Source of the DNA: Streptomyces longwoodensis
GTDB lineage: Bacteria; Actinomycetota; Actinomycetes; Streptomycetales; Streptomycetaceae
Assembly: GCF_001514125.1 (NCBI RefSeq)
Contig: NZ_KQ948559.1
Coordinates: 232,542-296,541 of the forward strand
Length of the DNA stretch: 64,000 bases
Reading direction: 5' to 3'
Shown here: piece after piece, positions 1 to 8,396 of the stretch
Position numbering within the stretch: the stretch's first letter is position 1
Layout of the letters: each line of letters starts with the position of its first letter
The notes under the pieces: generated by a model
Seen by the model: the letters and a program-made list of their open reading frames with translations, nothing else
Told to the model about the DNA's origin: nothing
Databases searched by the model: none
Translations under genes and position numbers: made by a program

Positions 1-629
1 AGGTCAGGTCGCTCTCCCGGCCCGGGGTCAGCGCGCCGTCCAGCCGGACGGTGTAGCCGTCGACGGTCGCGGTGGTCGCCGGGGAGGGGAGGGCGTGGGC
101 CGCGTACCGCCCGGTGACCGCCAGGTCGGAGCCCAGTGTCAGGCCCTCCTTCGCGGCGGCCGGCGTGAAGTCGGCGAACACCCGGTAGCCGCCGGCCTCG
201 GGCAGCTCGACGGGGGTGCTCCAGGTGCCGTCGGCCGCGCGGGTGGGGTGCAGGTGGCGGTAGGCGATCAGCTCGCGTGAGGCGACGATCAGGTGCAGCT
301 GCTTGCCGTGCTCGGTGCGGTACCCCGTCACAGGGGCGCCCTCAGCGTCCCGGACGACGAACCGCAGCGTGGTCCGTGCGCCGGCCGGAAGCGAGTCGGT
401 CTCCAGGTCGAGCGTGTAGCCGTTCTCGGTGACCTGGAGGCCGGCGGGGGCGTGGGCGGTCGTCGGCTCCTGTGCGGCATGGCCGTCGTCGTCCGCCATC
501 GACGCGTGCGCCGTCTCCTGTGTACGGCCGCCGTCGACCGGGGCGACCGCGCTGCCCACGCCGTAGGCGGCCGCGAAGGCGGCGGTGAGCGCCGCGGCGA
601 AGGCGCCGGTCTTCCTGAGGGGGCTCATC
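1..629 (-). CDS. Secreted copper-locus protein, 3' end outside window
   Basis: An open frame runs from ATG at 629 off the left edge (about 209 codons visible). An AAGGAG ribosome site lies 6 nt upstream of the start. Residues 1-30 form a positively charged then Ala-rich hydrophobic stretch that looks like a signal peptide. They are followed by a His/Asp-containing linker and beta-rich sequence with a conspicuous YRHLHPT motif and aromatic/Pro-rich strands. It is divergent from copA and shares with it a 98-bp region carrying two inverted repeats of the CsoR type, so I infer a role in extracytoplasmic copper handling. Similar secreted proteins occur beside copper exporters in actinobacteria, but I do not know a proven biochemical function. 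The stop codon is not in the window. Confidence 0.75.
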
Positions 630-649
630 CGGATCTCCTTGCGTCTCGA

Positions 650-665
650 TACCCATGGGGGGTAT
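650..665. promoter_or_regulatory. CsoR-like operator, proximal to secreted-protein gene
   Basis: ATACCCATGGGGGTAT is an inverted repeat with ATACCC/GGGTAT half-sites. This is the pattern bound by the copper-sensing repressor CsoR in Streptomyces and relatives. It lies 21 bp upstream of the leftward gene's start, where a bound repressor would block its transcription. CsoR itself is not encoded in the window. Confidence 0.6.
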
Positions 666-680
666 ACATGGCGGCACCTT

Positions 681-697
681 ATACCCCCTGGGGGTAT
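681..697. promoter_or_regulatory. CsoR-like operator, proximal to copA
   Basis: ATACCCCCTGGGGGTAT is a perfect 17-bp palindrome. It overlaps a TATAGA -10-like element (695-700) and lies 29 bp upstream of the copA start. The half-sites match those of the neighbouring repeat at 650-665, so each divergent gene appears to have its own copy. I infer copper-dependent derepression. Confidence 0.65.
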
Positions 698-726
698 AGA
701 GAAAAGGGAAGGGCCAGGGAGGAACA

Positions 727-2967
727 ATGACCACCACCGCCCCCGGCGGCACCGCGGTCGAGCTCGCCATCGGCGGCATGACCTGCGCGTCCTGCGCGGC
801 GCGCATCGAGAAGAAGCTCAACCGCATGGACGGGGTCACCGCCACCGTCAACTACGCGACGGAGAAGGCGAAGGTGACCCACGCGGACGGGGTGTCCGTC
901 GCCGACCTGATCGCCACCGTCGAGGCCACCGGGTACACCGCCCGGGAACCCGTCGCGCAGGCACCCGACACCCCGGTCACCGACCCGGTGGACGAACTGC
1001 GGCCGCTGCGCGAGCGGTTGGTCACCGCCGTCGTGCTCGCCGTGCCGGTGATCGCCCTGGCGATGGTCCCGGCGCTCCAGTTCGACAACTGGCAGTGGCT
1101 GTCCCTCACCCTGGCCGCCCCCGTCGTCGCCTACGCCGCCTGGCCGTTCCACCGTGCCGCCTGGACCAACCTGCGCCACGGCGCCGCCACCATGGACACG
1201 CTGATCTCGGTCGGTGTCTCGGCCGCGTTCCTGTGGTCGCTGTGGGCGCTGTTCCTCGGCGACGCGGGCACGCCCGGCATGCGCCACCCCTTCGAACTGA
1301 CCGTGGAGCGCGGCGGCGGCGCCGGGAACCTCTACCTGGAGGCGGCGGCCGGCGTCACCGCGTTCCTCCTCGCCGGGCGCTTCTTCGAGGCCCGCTCCAA
1401 GCGGCGGGCGGGCGCGGCCCTGCGGGCGCTGATGGAACTGGGTGCCAAGGACGTGACGGTGCTCCGCTCGGGCCGCGAAGAGCGGGTACCGGTGACCGAG
1501 TTGAGGACCGGTGACCGCTTCCTCGTCCGGCCCGGCGAGAAGGTCGCCACCGACGGCGTCGTGGTCGAAGGGACCAGTGCCGTGGACGCCTCGATGCTCA
1601 CCGGGGAGTCCGTCCCGGTCGACGTCGCCGTCGGCGACACGATCACCGGCGCCACCGTCAACGCGGGCGGCCGGCTGGTCGTCGAGGCCACCCGGATCGG
1701 CGCCGACACCCAACTCGCCCGCATGGCACGGCTCGTCGAGGACGCGCAGAACGGCAAGGCCGCCGCCCAGCGGCTCGCCGACCGCATCTCCGGCGTCTTC
1801 GTGCCCGTCGTCATCGGGCTCGCGCTCGCCACGCTGGGCTTCTGGCTGGGCAACGGGGCCGGCCCCACCGCCGCGTTCACCGCGGCCGTCGCGGTGCTGA
1901 TCATCGCCTGCCCGTGCGCCCTGGGCCTCGCCACCCCGACCGCCCTCATGGTCGGCACCGGGCGCGGCGCGCAGCTCGGCATCCTCATCAAGGGCCCCGA
2001 GGTGCTGGAGTCGACCCGGCGCGTGGACACGGTCGTCCTCGACAAGACCGGCACCGTCACCACCGGCCGGATGACCCTGCTCGCCGTCCACACCGCCGAC
2101 GGCGAGGACGAGAAGGCCGTACTGCGGCTGGCCGGCGCCCTGGAGCACGCCTCCGAGCACCCGGTCGCCCGCGCGGTCGCCGCCGGAGCCGTCGAACGGG
2201 CCGGCGCCCTGCCGGTGCCGGAGGAATTCGCCAACGTGCCGGGACTCGGCGTCCAGGGCGTCGTCGAGGGGCACGCCGTGCTCGTCGGGCGCCGACGGCT
2301 GCTCGCCGAGTGGGCGACGGAGCTGCCCACCGCGCTCGTGGCCGCCGCCGAGGAGGCCGAGCGCAGCGGTCGTACGGCCGTCGCGGTGGCCTGGGACGGG
2401 CGGGCCCGCGCGGTCCTGGAGGTCGCGGACGCGGTGAAGGACACCAGCGCGGAGGCGGTACGGCGGCTGCGCGCGCTCGGCCTCACGCCCGTGCTGCTCA
2501 CCGGCGACAACCGCGCCGTCGCCGAGGCCGTGGCCGCCGAGGTCGGCATCGCCGAGGTGATCGCCGAGGTCCTCCCCGAGGACAAGGTCGCCGTCGTACG
2601 GAGGCTGCAGGACGAGGGACGCACCGTCGCCATGGTCGGCGACGGCGTCAACGACGCGGCCGCCCTCGCCCGGGCCGACCTCGGACTCGCCCTCGGCACC
2701 GGCACCGACGCGGCGATCGAAGCGGGCGACCTCACCCTGGTCCGCGGCGACCTGCGCGTCGCCGCCGACGCGATCCGCCTCGCCCGGCGGACACTCGGCA
2801 CCATCCGCTCCAACCTGTTCTGGGCCTTCGCGTACAACGTCGCCGCGCTGCCGCTCGCCGCGGCCGGGTTGCTGAACCCGATGATCGCGGGCGCCGCGAT
2901 GGCCTTCTCGTCGGTCTTCGTGGTGAGCAACTCGCTGCGCCTGCGCGGTTTCCGCCCGCAGTCCTGA
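727..2967 (+). CDS. copA: Cu+-exporting P1B-type ATPase
   Basis: This is a 746-residue heavy-metal transporting P-type ATPase of the inner membrane. An N-terminal HMA domain (about 11-75) has the metal-binding GMTCASC with Cys20 and Cys23. The actuator TGES is at 292-295, the membrane CPC metal site at Cys395-Cys397, and the phosphorylation motif DKTGT begins at Asp439. An HP motif (SEHPVAR) and the hinge GDGVNDA from Gly638 follow. The last helices carry YN and MxxSS signatures, which in the P1B-1 group go with Cu+ selectivity. The ATG start has a GGGAGGA ribosome site 4 nt upstream. The upstream palindromes suggest CsoR control. Length and domain order are normal for CopA. Confidence 0.95.
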   Translation: MTTTAPGGTAVELAIGGMTCASCAARIEKKLNRMDGVTATVNYATEKAKVTHADGVSVADLIATVEATGYTAREPVAQAPDTPVTDPVDELRPLRERLVTAVVLAVPVIALAMVPALQFDNWQWLSLTLAAPVVAYAAWPFHRAAWTNLRHGAATMDTLISVGVSAAFLWSLWALFLGDAGTPGMRHPFELTVERGGGAGNLYLEAAAGVTAFLLAGRFFEARSKRRAGAALRALMELGAKDVTVLRSGREERVPVTELRTGDRFLVRPGEKVATDGVVVEGTSAVDASMLTGESVPVDVAVGDTITGATVNAGGRLVVEATRIGADTQLARMARLVEDAQNGKAAAQRLADRISGVFVPVVIGLALATLGFWLGNGAGPTAAFTAAVAVLIIACPCALGLATPTALMVGTGRGAQLGILIKGPEVLESTRRVDTVVLDKTGTVTTGRMTLLAVHTADGEDEKAVLRLAGALEHASEHPVARAVAAGAVERAGALPVPEEFANVPGLGVQGVVEGHAVLVGRRRLLAEWATELPTALVAAAEEAERSGRTAVAVAWDGRARAVLEVADAVKDTSAEAVRRLRALGLTPVLLTGDNRAVAEAVAAEVGIAEVIAEVLPEDKVAVVRRLQDEGRTVAMVGDGVNDAAALARADLGLALGTGTDAAIEAGDLTLVRGDLRVAADAIRLARRTLGTIRSNLFWAFAYNVAALPLAAAGLLNPMIAGAAMAFSSVFVVSNSLRLRGFRPQS

Positions 2968-3007
2968 GAGCCGGGCGGGCTGCCACGAAAGGCGGGGAGG
3001 GCGAGTT

Positions 3008-3035
3008 TTGAACGTGTTCAAGAACGGCGTACGCT
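3008..3035 (+). promoter_or_regulatory. Promoter with overlapping palindrome, probably leaderless
   Basis: TTGAAC (3008-3013) serves as a -35 and is also the left arm of the inverted repeat TTGAACGTGTTCAA (3008-3021). Sixteen bp later comes TACGCT (3030-3035), a good -10. The predicted +1 falls at about 3042, which is the A of the downstream ATG. Transcription would therefore give a leaderless message, and a dimeric repressor (TetR-like by half-site style) could occlude the -35. Confidence 0.5.
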
Positions 3036-3041
3036 CAGGCC

Positions 3042-3536
3042 ATGAGCGACAGAGCCGCCCTGCTCCAGGGCATCCGCGCGTGGCTGGTCTTCTTCGTCGT
3101 CTGCCTGGTGCTCAGCGGCGCCACGGCCTTCCCGCTCGTCCACGAACTGCGCTGGACCGAGAGCCTGTTGCGGAGCCTGTCCGTGCCGGAGCACCTGCCC
3201 GGGCTGATGCACTGGATCGAGCGGGTGCGGCAGGGGCTCGACGCGACCGACGCCGAGTACCCCTTCGTGCTGTACGGCACGGACTGGCTCGCCTTCGCCC
3301 ACCTGGTCATCGCGGTCGCCTTCTGGGGGCCCTACCGCGACCCGGTCCGCAACATCTGGGTCGTCGAGTTCGGCATGATCGCCTGTGCCGGCGTCGTCCC
3401 GCTCGCCCTGATCTGCGGGCCGGTGCGCGGCATCCCCTTCTGGTGGACGCTCGTCGACCTGTCGTTCGGGGTGTTCGGGGTGCTCCCGCTGTGGGTGGTG
3501 CGCAAGAAGATCCAGCGCCTGGCGGCGGCTACCTGA
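3042..3536 (+). CDS. Small membrane protein of unknown function
   Basis: The 164-residue protein has four predicted transmembrane segments (about 12-32, 84-102, 108-130, 135-155). A soluble loop after the first helix carries the sequence HWIERVRQGLD. I recognise no catalytic motif; similar proteins occur widely in Streptomyces without assigned function. There is no ribosome site before the ATG, consistent with the leaderless promoter immediately upstream. Its stop overlaps the stop of the convergent serine hydrolase gene by 8 bp. Confidence 0.75.
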   Translation: MSDRAALLQGIRAWLVFFVVCLVLSGATAFPLVHELRWTESLLRSLSVPEHLPGLMHWIERVRQGLDATDAEYPFVLYGTDWLAFAHLVIAVAFWGPYRDPVRNIWVVEFGMIACAGVVPLALICGPVRGIPFWWTLVDLSFGVFGVLPLWVVRKKIQRLAAAT

Positions 3537-4686
3537 GCGCGGCCAGGGCGATCCGCTGCGCCACCGGGTTCATGCCCTCGCCCTTCGCGTCCGTGGAGTT
3601 GACCGAGAACACCAGCGTGCGGCTCAGGTCGCGGGTCGCGGCCAGCACGGTGCTGTAGCCGTACCGGGCGCCCGACTTGAGCCAGTAGACCCGGCCTTCG
3701 TGTTCGAACCGCTGGAGCCCCGCCGAGTAACTGGCGCCGGGGACGTCCGCGGGCACGGTGAACATCTCCTCCAGCTGCGGAGCGGGCACCAGCTCCCCGC
3801 GGAACAGCCGGGTCAGCAGCCGTTCGAGGTCGGCCGCCGTGGAGATCATCCCGCCGGCCGCCTCGTCGGCCGGGACCCACTCGGTGACGTCGACGAACTC
3901 GGCCGTCCCGTTGGCCCGTTGCACCTTCTGGTAGCCGTGGTTGTGCGGGCCCCGGATGCGCGGGTCCGTGCCGGGGAAGGAGGTGTCCCGCATCCCGGCG
4001 GGGCGCAGGACCAGGGCGGTGGCGGCCGAGGCGTACGGCCGGCCCGTCACCTCCTCGACCAGCAGCCCGAGCACGGTGTAGTTGATGTTGAGGTAGTGCT
4101 GTCGCGTCCCCGGGTCGAACTCCGGGCCCTTGGCCACCGCCGAGGCCACGACCTGGCGCGGGCCGAGCTGCTCGAAGCGGTGGGCGTAGAGCTCCTCGAA
4201 GGAGTCGCCGAGGCCGTCGCCGGCCGGGATGCCGCTGGTGTGGTTGAGCAACTGCCGTACGGTGACGGGCCGGAACGCCGGTCCGAGCAGGTCCGGCAGG
4301 TAGTGCTGCACGGGCGCGTCCAGGTCGATCCTGCCGTCCGCCGCGAGGCGCAGCACGGCCGCCGCCGTCACCACCTTGGTCGTGGAGCCGGCCCGGAAGC
4401 GCGCCCGCGGATCGGCCGGCCGGCCGCTCGCCAGGTCGTGCACCCCGGCGCTGCCGCGCCAGCGGCCGTCGTCGCCGCCGACCCGGACCAGCGCCGCGGT
4501 GGCGTCGTCGTCCGGCAGCCCGGCCAGCGCGGCCCGGAGCGCGGCGGCGTCCGGCCCGGCCACGGTCCCGGCCCGCACCGCCGACGGAGGGGCCGGCGCG
4601 GCCGACGCGGGTGCGGCCAGCGGACCGGCGGCGGCCAGCAGGGCGACGGACAGGGCGAGGACGGTCGTACGGCGGTGCACACGCAT
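3529..4686 (-). CDS. Secreted serine hydrolase, beta-lactamase/DD-peptidase fold
   Basis: The 385-residue protein starts at ATG 4686 with AGGAG 8 nt upstream. A signal peptide covers about 1-30, ending in ASA-AP. The class C beta-lactamase/D-alanyl-D-alanine carboxypeptidase (serine hydrolase) fold is shown by the nucleophile motif STTK (Ser101, Lys104), YLN (198-200) and KSG (337-339), in the right order and spacing. It probably acts outside the membrane on peptidoglycan stem peptides or small amide/ester substrates; true beta-lactamase activity cannot be inferred. It is monocistronic and convergent with the membrane protein gene. Confidence 0.85.
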   Translation of the reverse strand: MRVHRRTTVLALSVALLAAAGPLAAPASAAPAPPSAVRAGTVAGPDAAALRAALAGLPDDDATAALVRVGGDDGRWRGSAGVHDLASGRPADPRARFRAGSTTKVVTAAAVLRLAADGRIDLDAPVQHYLPDLLGPAFRPVTVRQLLNHTSGIPAGDGLGDSFEELYAHRFEQLGPRQVVASAVAKGPEFDPGTRQHYLNINYTVLGLLVEEVTGRPYASAATALVLRPAGMRDTSFPGTDPRIRGPHNHGYQKVQRANGTAEFVDVTEWVPADEAAGGMISTAADLERLLTRLFRGELVPAPQLEEMFTVPADVPGASYSAGLQRFEHEGRVYWLKSGARYGYSTVLAATRDLSRTLVFSVNSTDAKGEGMNPVAQRIALAALR

Positions 4687-4856
4687 GCGGGACTCCTGGG
4701 GGCCGAGGCGTCGGGAAGGGCTGCGTGATCATCCTCGGCGCGGCGGGAGCCGCACGGATCGTCGCCGAGGAGGGGACGCATCCCTGGCCGACCCCCGACC
4801 AACCCCCCACATCAGCCCGGGAGTTGTCGGGGTTACCCCCTAGAGGCCGCGACCGC

Positions 4857-5540
4857 TCACGCCTCCCTCAGCGCGCACAGGACGTCGACGCGGTTGGTGG
4901 TGATCGAGTCCACGCCCAGGTCGATCAGGCGGCGCATGGCGCGGCGGGTGTCGGGGGTCCACACGGACAGCAGCAGGCCGGAGTGGTGGACGCGGGCCGC
5001 GAGGGCGCGGTCCACCAGGGACCAGCGGTAGTTGAGCCAGCGCGGCCGGACCGCGTCCAGCAGGGCCGGACGCGGGGGAGCGAGGCTCGTGCAGGTCAGC
5101 GCGATCTCCGCGGACGGGTCGGCGCCCCGCACCGCCAGCATCGCCTCGGCGTCCGCGCAGTAGTACACGCGGTCCTGCGCCCCGGCCTCCCGCACGGCGT
5201 CCACCACCCGGCGGGCCGCGCGCACCTCCCGGGTGCCGGGCAGGTCCAGCATCACCCGGCTGCCGTCGGTCGCCGCCAGCGCCTCGGCCAGTGTCGGCAC
5301 CCGGCCCCCGGTCACCCCGTGCACCTCGGCGGCGGAGAGCGCGCGCAGCGGCCGGTCGTGCTCCCACAGCCGGTTCAATGTGTCGTCGTGCAGGAGCACC
5401 GGCACGCCGTCCCGGGTGAGCCGTACGTCGATCTCCACCGCGTCCGCGCCCAGGCGGAGCGCGGAACGCAGGGAGTCGAGGGTGTTCTCACGGAAGCGGT
5501 AGGGGTCGCCCCGGTGGGCCACCGCAGTCACGGTCTGCAT
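4857..5540 (-). CDS. Glycerophosphodiester phosphodiesterase
   Basis: This 227-residue cytoplasmic GDPD/UgpQ-type enzyme hydrolyses glycerophosphodiesters to sn-glycerol 3-phosphate and an alcohol. The metal and acid-base motifs are clear: HRGD at 9-12, ENT at 18-20, EID at 36-38 and HDD at 51-53. The TIM barrel is nearly minimal in length and there is no signal peptide, which favours an intracellular role in phospholipid turnover. It lies 34 bp downstream of the deaminase gene on the same strand and may be co-transcribed with it. Confidence 0.9.
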   Translation of the reverse strand: MQTVTAVAHRGDPYRFRENTLDSLRSALRLGADAVEIDVRLTRDGVPVLLHDDTLNRLWEHDRPLRALSAAEVHGVTGGRVPTLAEALAATDGSRVMLDLPGTREVRAARRVVDAVREAGAQDRVYYCADAEAMLAVRGADPSAEIALTCTSLAPPRPALLDAVRPRWLNYRWSLVDRALAARVHHSGLLLSVWTPDTRRAMRRLIDLGVDSITTNRVDVLCALREA

Positions 5541-5574
5541 GCGCCCATTGTGGTGGGCGCCGGGGCGCCCGGTG

Positions 5575-6690
5575 TCAGGCGGTCAGCCAGCGCGTCGTGT
5601 AGGCGTCGATCTCGTCCGTGATCCGGGCCTTGCCGGGTGCGTCCAGGAAGGACGCCTCCACCCCGGCCTTGGCGAGGCCGGCGAGGCCGCGCTCGTCGAG
5701 GTCGAGCAGGCGGGCGGCGACCGCGTACTCGTTGTTCAGGTCGGTGCCGAACATCGGCGGGTCGTCGGAGTTGATCGTGACCGGCACGCCGGCCCGGACG
5801 AACTCCCGGATCGGGTGCTCGTCGAGCGAGCGGACCGCGCGCGTGGCGATGTTCGAGGTCGGGCACACCTCCAGCGCGATCCGCCGCTCGGCGAGGTGGG
5901 CCAGCAGCTTCTCGTCGCGCGCGGAGCTGGTGCCGTGCCCGATGCGCTCGGCGCGCAGGTGGGTCAGCGCGTCCCAGACCGTCTCCGGGCCGGTGGTCTC
6001 CCCGGCGTGCGGCACCGAGTGCAGGCCCGCAGCGATCGCCCGGTCGAAGTACGGCTTGAACTGCGGGCGCGGGACGCCGATCTCCGGGCCGCCGAGCCCG
6101 AACGAGACCAGGCCCTCCGGACGCACCCGGTCGTCCGTGGCGAGCCGCGCCGTCACCTCGGCCGACTCCAGACCGGCCTCGCCGGGGATGTCGAAGCACC
6201 AGCGCAGCACCGTCCCGAACTCCTTCTCGGCCGCCTTGCGCGCGTCCTCGATGGCGTCCATGAACGCCCGCTCGTCGATGCCGCGCCGCACCGACGAGTA
6301 CGGGGTGATGGTCAGCTCCGCGTAGCGCACCTGCTGGCGGTGCAGCTCCCGGGCCACCTCGTACGTCAGCAGGCGGACGTCCTCCGGGGTCCGGATGAGG
6401 TCGACGACGGACAGGTAGACGTCGATGAAGTGGGCGAAGTCCGTGAACGTGAAGTAGTCCGCGAGGGCCTCGGGGTCGGTCGGCACCTTGGAGTCGGGGT
6501 GCCGGGCGGCGAGCTCGGAGACGATGCGCGGGGAGGCGGAGCCGACGTGGTGGACGTGCAGCTCGGCCTTGGGCAGCCCGGCGATGAAGGCGTGCAGGTT
6601 CCGGGGGACGCGGGCGGCGTCGGAGGTGGTGGGGCCGCTCGGAGCGGTGGGCTCGGTGGCGCCGGCGGGTGCGTCGCGGTGGTCGGTCAA
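5575..6690 (-). CDS. Adenosine deaminase family; possibly aminodeoxyfutalosine deaminase
   Basis: I place the start at TTG 6690 because GGAGGA lies 5 nt upstream; a longer in-frame extension would run into the divergent gene and lacks this site. The 371-residue TIM-barrel metallo-deaminase has the first metal motif ELHVHHVG (His45, His47), HAGE at 228-231, GHG at 251-253 and NSDDP at 308-311. Classical adenosine deaminases carry HxHxDGS after the first His pair, whereas this one has HHVGSAS. Streptomyces make menaquinone by the futalosine route and need a deaminase of this superfamily for 6-amino-6-deoxyfutalosine. I consider that substrate likely, with adenosine as the alternative. Zn2+ and the purine ring are expected ligands in either case. 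Confidence 0.85.
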   Translation of the reverse strand: MTDHRDAPAGATEPTAPSGPTTSDAARVPRNLHAFIAGLPKAELHVHHVGSASPRIVSELAARHPDSKVPTDPEALADYFTFTDFAHFIDVYLSVVDLIRTPEDVRLLTYEVARELHRQQVRYAELTITPYSSVRRGIDERAFMDAIEDARKAAEKEFGTVLRWCFDIPGEAGLESAEVTARLATDDRVRPEGLVSFGLGGPEIGVPRPQFKPYFDRAIAAGLHSVPHAGETTGPETVWDALTHLRAERIGHGTSSARDEKLLAHLAERRIALEVCPTSNIATRAVRSLDEHPIREFVRAGVPVTINSDDPPMFGTDLNNEYAVAARLLDLDERGLAGLAKAGVEASFLDAPGKARITDEIDAYTTRWLTA

Positions 6691-6812
6691 GGGGTCCTCC
6701 CCGGGGCGGCGTCCCCCGCGGCCGGTGGCCGCCGGACGGGACGCGGTGATCGGCTGATCGGTGTCTCGCGGATCATCGTAGGCCGGGAGCGGGGCGGTCC
6801 GGGCGGGGGCCG

Positions 6813-6818
6813 TAGCAT
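6813..6818 (+). promoter_or_regulatory. Putative -10 element upstream of DUF4190 gene
   Basis: TAGCAT lies 30 bp before the ATG of the next gene in the divergent intergenic region. No convincing -35 was found. The ribosome site GGAGGGGG follows. Confidence 0.3.
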
Positions 6819-6847
6819 GACGGAACGTACGACGGAGGGGGCTCCAC

Positions 6848-7606
6848 ATGTCCGAGGACGCGACACCGGCAGGAGCACCGCGGGACGCGCGACCGCCGGG
6901 GGAGGGGGAGGAGCGGGCCGAGTCGCCCGTCGATCCCTTCGCCCCGCCGGCCGACCCGTTCGCCCCGCCCGCCGACCGCGACCCGTTCGCTCCACCGGCC
7001 GCCCCCGGCTCCTTCGCCCGGCCGGAGGGCGCCGACCCCTTCACCCCGCCGGTCACCCCCGCTCCCGGTCCCGCCGCACCCCCGCCGCCGCACGGCCCGT
7101 ACCCCCCGTACGCCGGGTACGACCCGTACACCCCCTACGGCGGCGCCCCGCACCCCGTCACCCCGAGCGTCCCCCAGGACGGCGCCGTCCCCCCGCCGCC
7201 CCTCGCGCCCGGCGGTCCCGGGCAGGTGCCGTACGGCTATCCGGGCGGCCCGGGCTTCCCGCCCCCGCAGGGCCACCCGGGCGGCGGCCACGGGTTCCCG
7301 CCCGTGCCCGGCCACCCGGCCGGCCCCGCGTTCCCCGTGCCCTACGGATGGCCCGGGATGCTGCCCCCGAGCAACGGCATGGGCACCGCCGCGCTGGTGT
7401 GCGGCATCGTCTCGGCCGCCGGCTTCTGCCTGTGGCCCCTGGCCATCGTGCTGGGCGTCCTCGCCGTGATCTTCGGCGTGATGGGCCGGGCCAAGGCGGC
7501 CAAGGGCGAGGCCACCAACCCGGGGCACGCCCTGGCCGGGATCATCTGCGGCGCGGCGGGCTTGCTCATGGGTGTGGGCGTGGTCCTGCTGCTGATCCTC
7601 AGGTGA
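6848..7606 (+). CDS. Proline-rich DUF4190 membrane protein
   Basis: The 252-residue protein has two parts. Residues 1-175 are low-complexity Pro/Ala/Gly sequence with four DPF(A/T)PP repeats and PYGYPG-type stretches. Residues 180-252 form a DUF4190 domain with two membrane spans separated by a short basic loop (MGRAKAAKGEATNPG). The topology suggests a cytosolic proline-rich tail on a small membrane anchor. Function is unknown; the repeats could recruit partners. Its stop overlaps the stop of the convergent NADAR gene by 8 bp. Confidence 0.8.
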   Translation: MSEDATPAGAPRDARPPGEGEERAESPVDPFAPPADPFAPPADRDPFAPPAAPGSFARPEGADPFTPPVTPAPGPAAPPPPHGPYPPYAGYDPYTPYGGAPHPVTPSVPQDGAVPPPPLAPGGPGQVPYGYPGGPGFPPPQGHPGGGHGFPPVPGHPAGPAFPVPYGWPGMLPPSNGMGTAALVCGIVSAAGFCLWPLAIVLGVLAVIFGVMGRAKAAKGEATNPGHALAGIICGAAGLLMGVGVVLLLILR

Positions 7607-8213
7607 CCCGGTCCGCTTCCCCCCGCAGCCGCCTCCGCGCCTCCATCAGCGCGAATCCCAGCAGGTTCGGCCCCCGCCACCGCTCTGGGTCGCCCGCCGC
7701 CGCGTCGTCCGCCGCGAGGCCGATGCCCCAGACCCGGTCCACCGGGCTGGCCTCCACCAGCACCCGCTCCCCGGTGTTCACCAGGAACTCCCGCAGCGCC
7801 GGGTCGGACGAGAACTTGTGCACGCTGCCCTCGACCACGATCCCGGACCGCTCGCGCTCCCACACCGCCTCGTCGAAGTCCCGCACCAGCCGCCCGGCCT
7901 TCTTCGCGTCCGCGGGGTGCTCCGCGGCCAGCACTCGGCGCTCGGCCTCGGCATCCGCGAAGAGCCGCGCCTTGCCGGCCATCATCCAGTGCTCGGCCGT
8001 CGCGTAGGCGACCCCGTCGACCACGAAGGGTGACGGCCACCACTGGCTCAGGCAGCTCGGCCCCACGCGTCCGTCCGGCCGCGGCCGGTGCCCCCAGAAG
8101 TAGAGGTACTTCACCGTCGACCCCGCCCGGAGCGCCCTGATCAGGGACTCCCGGGAGTCGATCCTCCCCGTGTCGTTCACCATGCACGCGAGTGTCGCAG
8201 GCACCACGGACAC
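7599..8213 (-). CDS. NADAR family protein (YbiA-like)
   Basis: The start is GTG 8213, which has AAGGA 8 nt upstream; ATG 8183 is an alternative but has no ribosome site. The 204-residue protein carries the NADAR signature: YFWGH near the N-terminus, then SQWWPSPF, the AEHWMMAGKA motif, and the C-terminal WRGPNLLGFALMEAR. NADAR proteins are glycosidases linked to ADP-ribose chemistry or to breakdown of reactive riboflavin intermediates. The substrate here is not evident from the sequence. Cytosolic, single gene. Confidence 0.85.
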   Translation of the reverse strand: MSVVPATLACMVNDTGRIDSRESLIRALRAGSTVKYLYFWGHRPRPDGRVGPSCLSQWWPSPFVVDGVAYATAEHWMMAGKARLFADAEAERRVLAAEHPADAKKAGRLVRDFDEAVWERERSGIVVEGSVHKFSSDPALREFLVNTGERVLVEASPVDRVWGIGLAADDAAAGDPERWRGPNLLGFALMEARRRLRGEADRVT

Positions 8214-8293
8214 TGCGTCCGTCCTTTTCCGCGTCGACTCGACACCTGGTCGACAGATTCCGTCGCGTAACCGAAAGGCAACAACGGAATCCC

Positions 8294-8322
8294 TTGTGAG
8301 GGTCTCATCGCTCTGTCAGGAT
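8294..8322 (+). promoter_or_regulatory. Putative promoter of the polyamine catabolic genes
   Basis: TTGTGA (8294-8299), a 17-bp spacer and CAGGAT (8317-8322) make a plausible vegetative promoter. The predicted start is near 8329, giving a leader of about 68 nt before the aldehyde dehydrogenase ATG. Confidence 0.45.
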
Positions 8323-8396
8323 CGGCACTCAAATCGAGCTGGAGCTACGCCACCCCACCCCCGTGCACCTGCGGGGCGACGGCTCAGGAGAGCGAC

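Noticed and set aside
6691..7131. N-terminal extension of the deaminase frame into the divergent DUF4190 gene
   Set aside because: The extension is the antisense of the Pro-rich coding sequence, and a good ribosome site supports TTG 6690.
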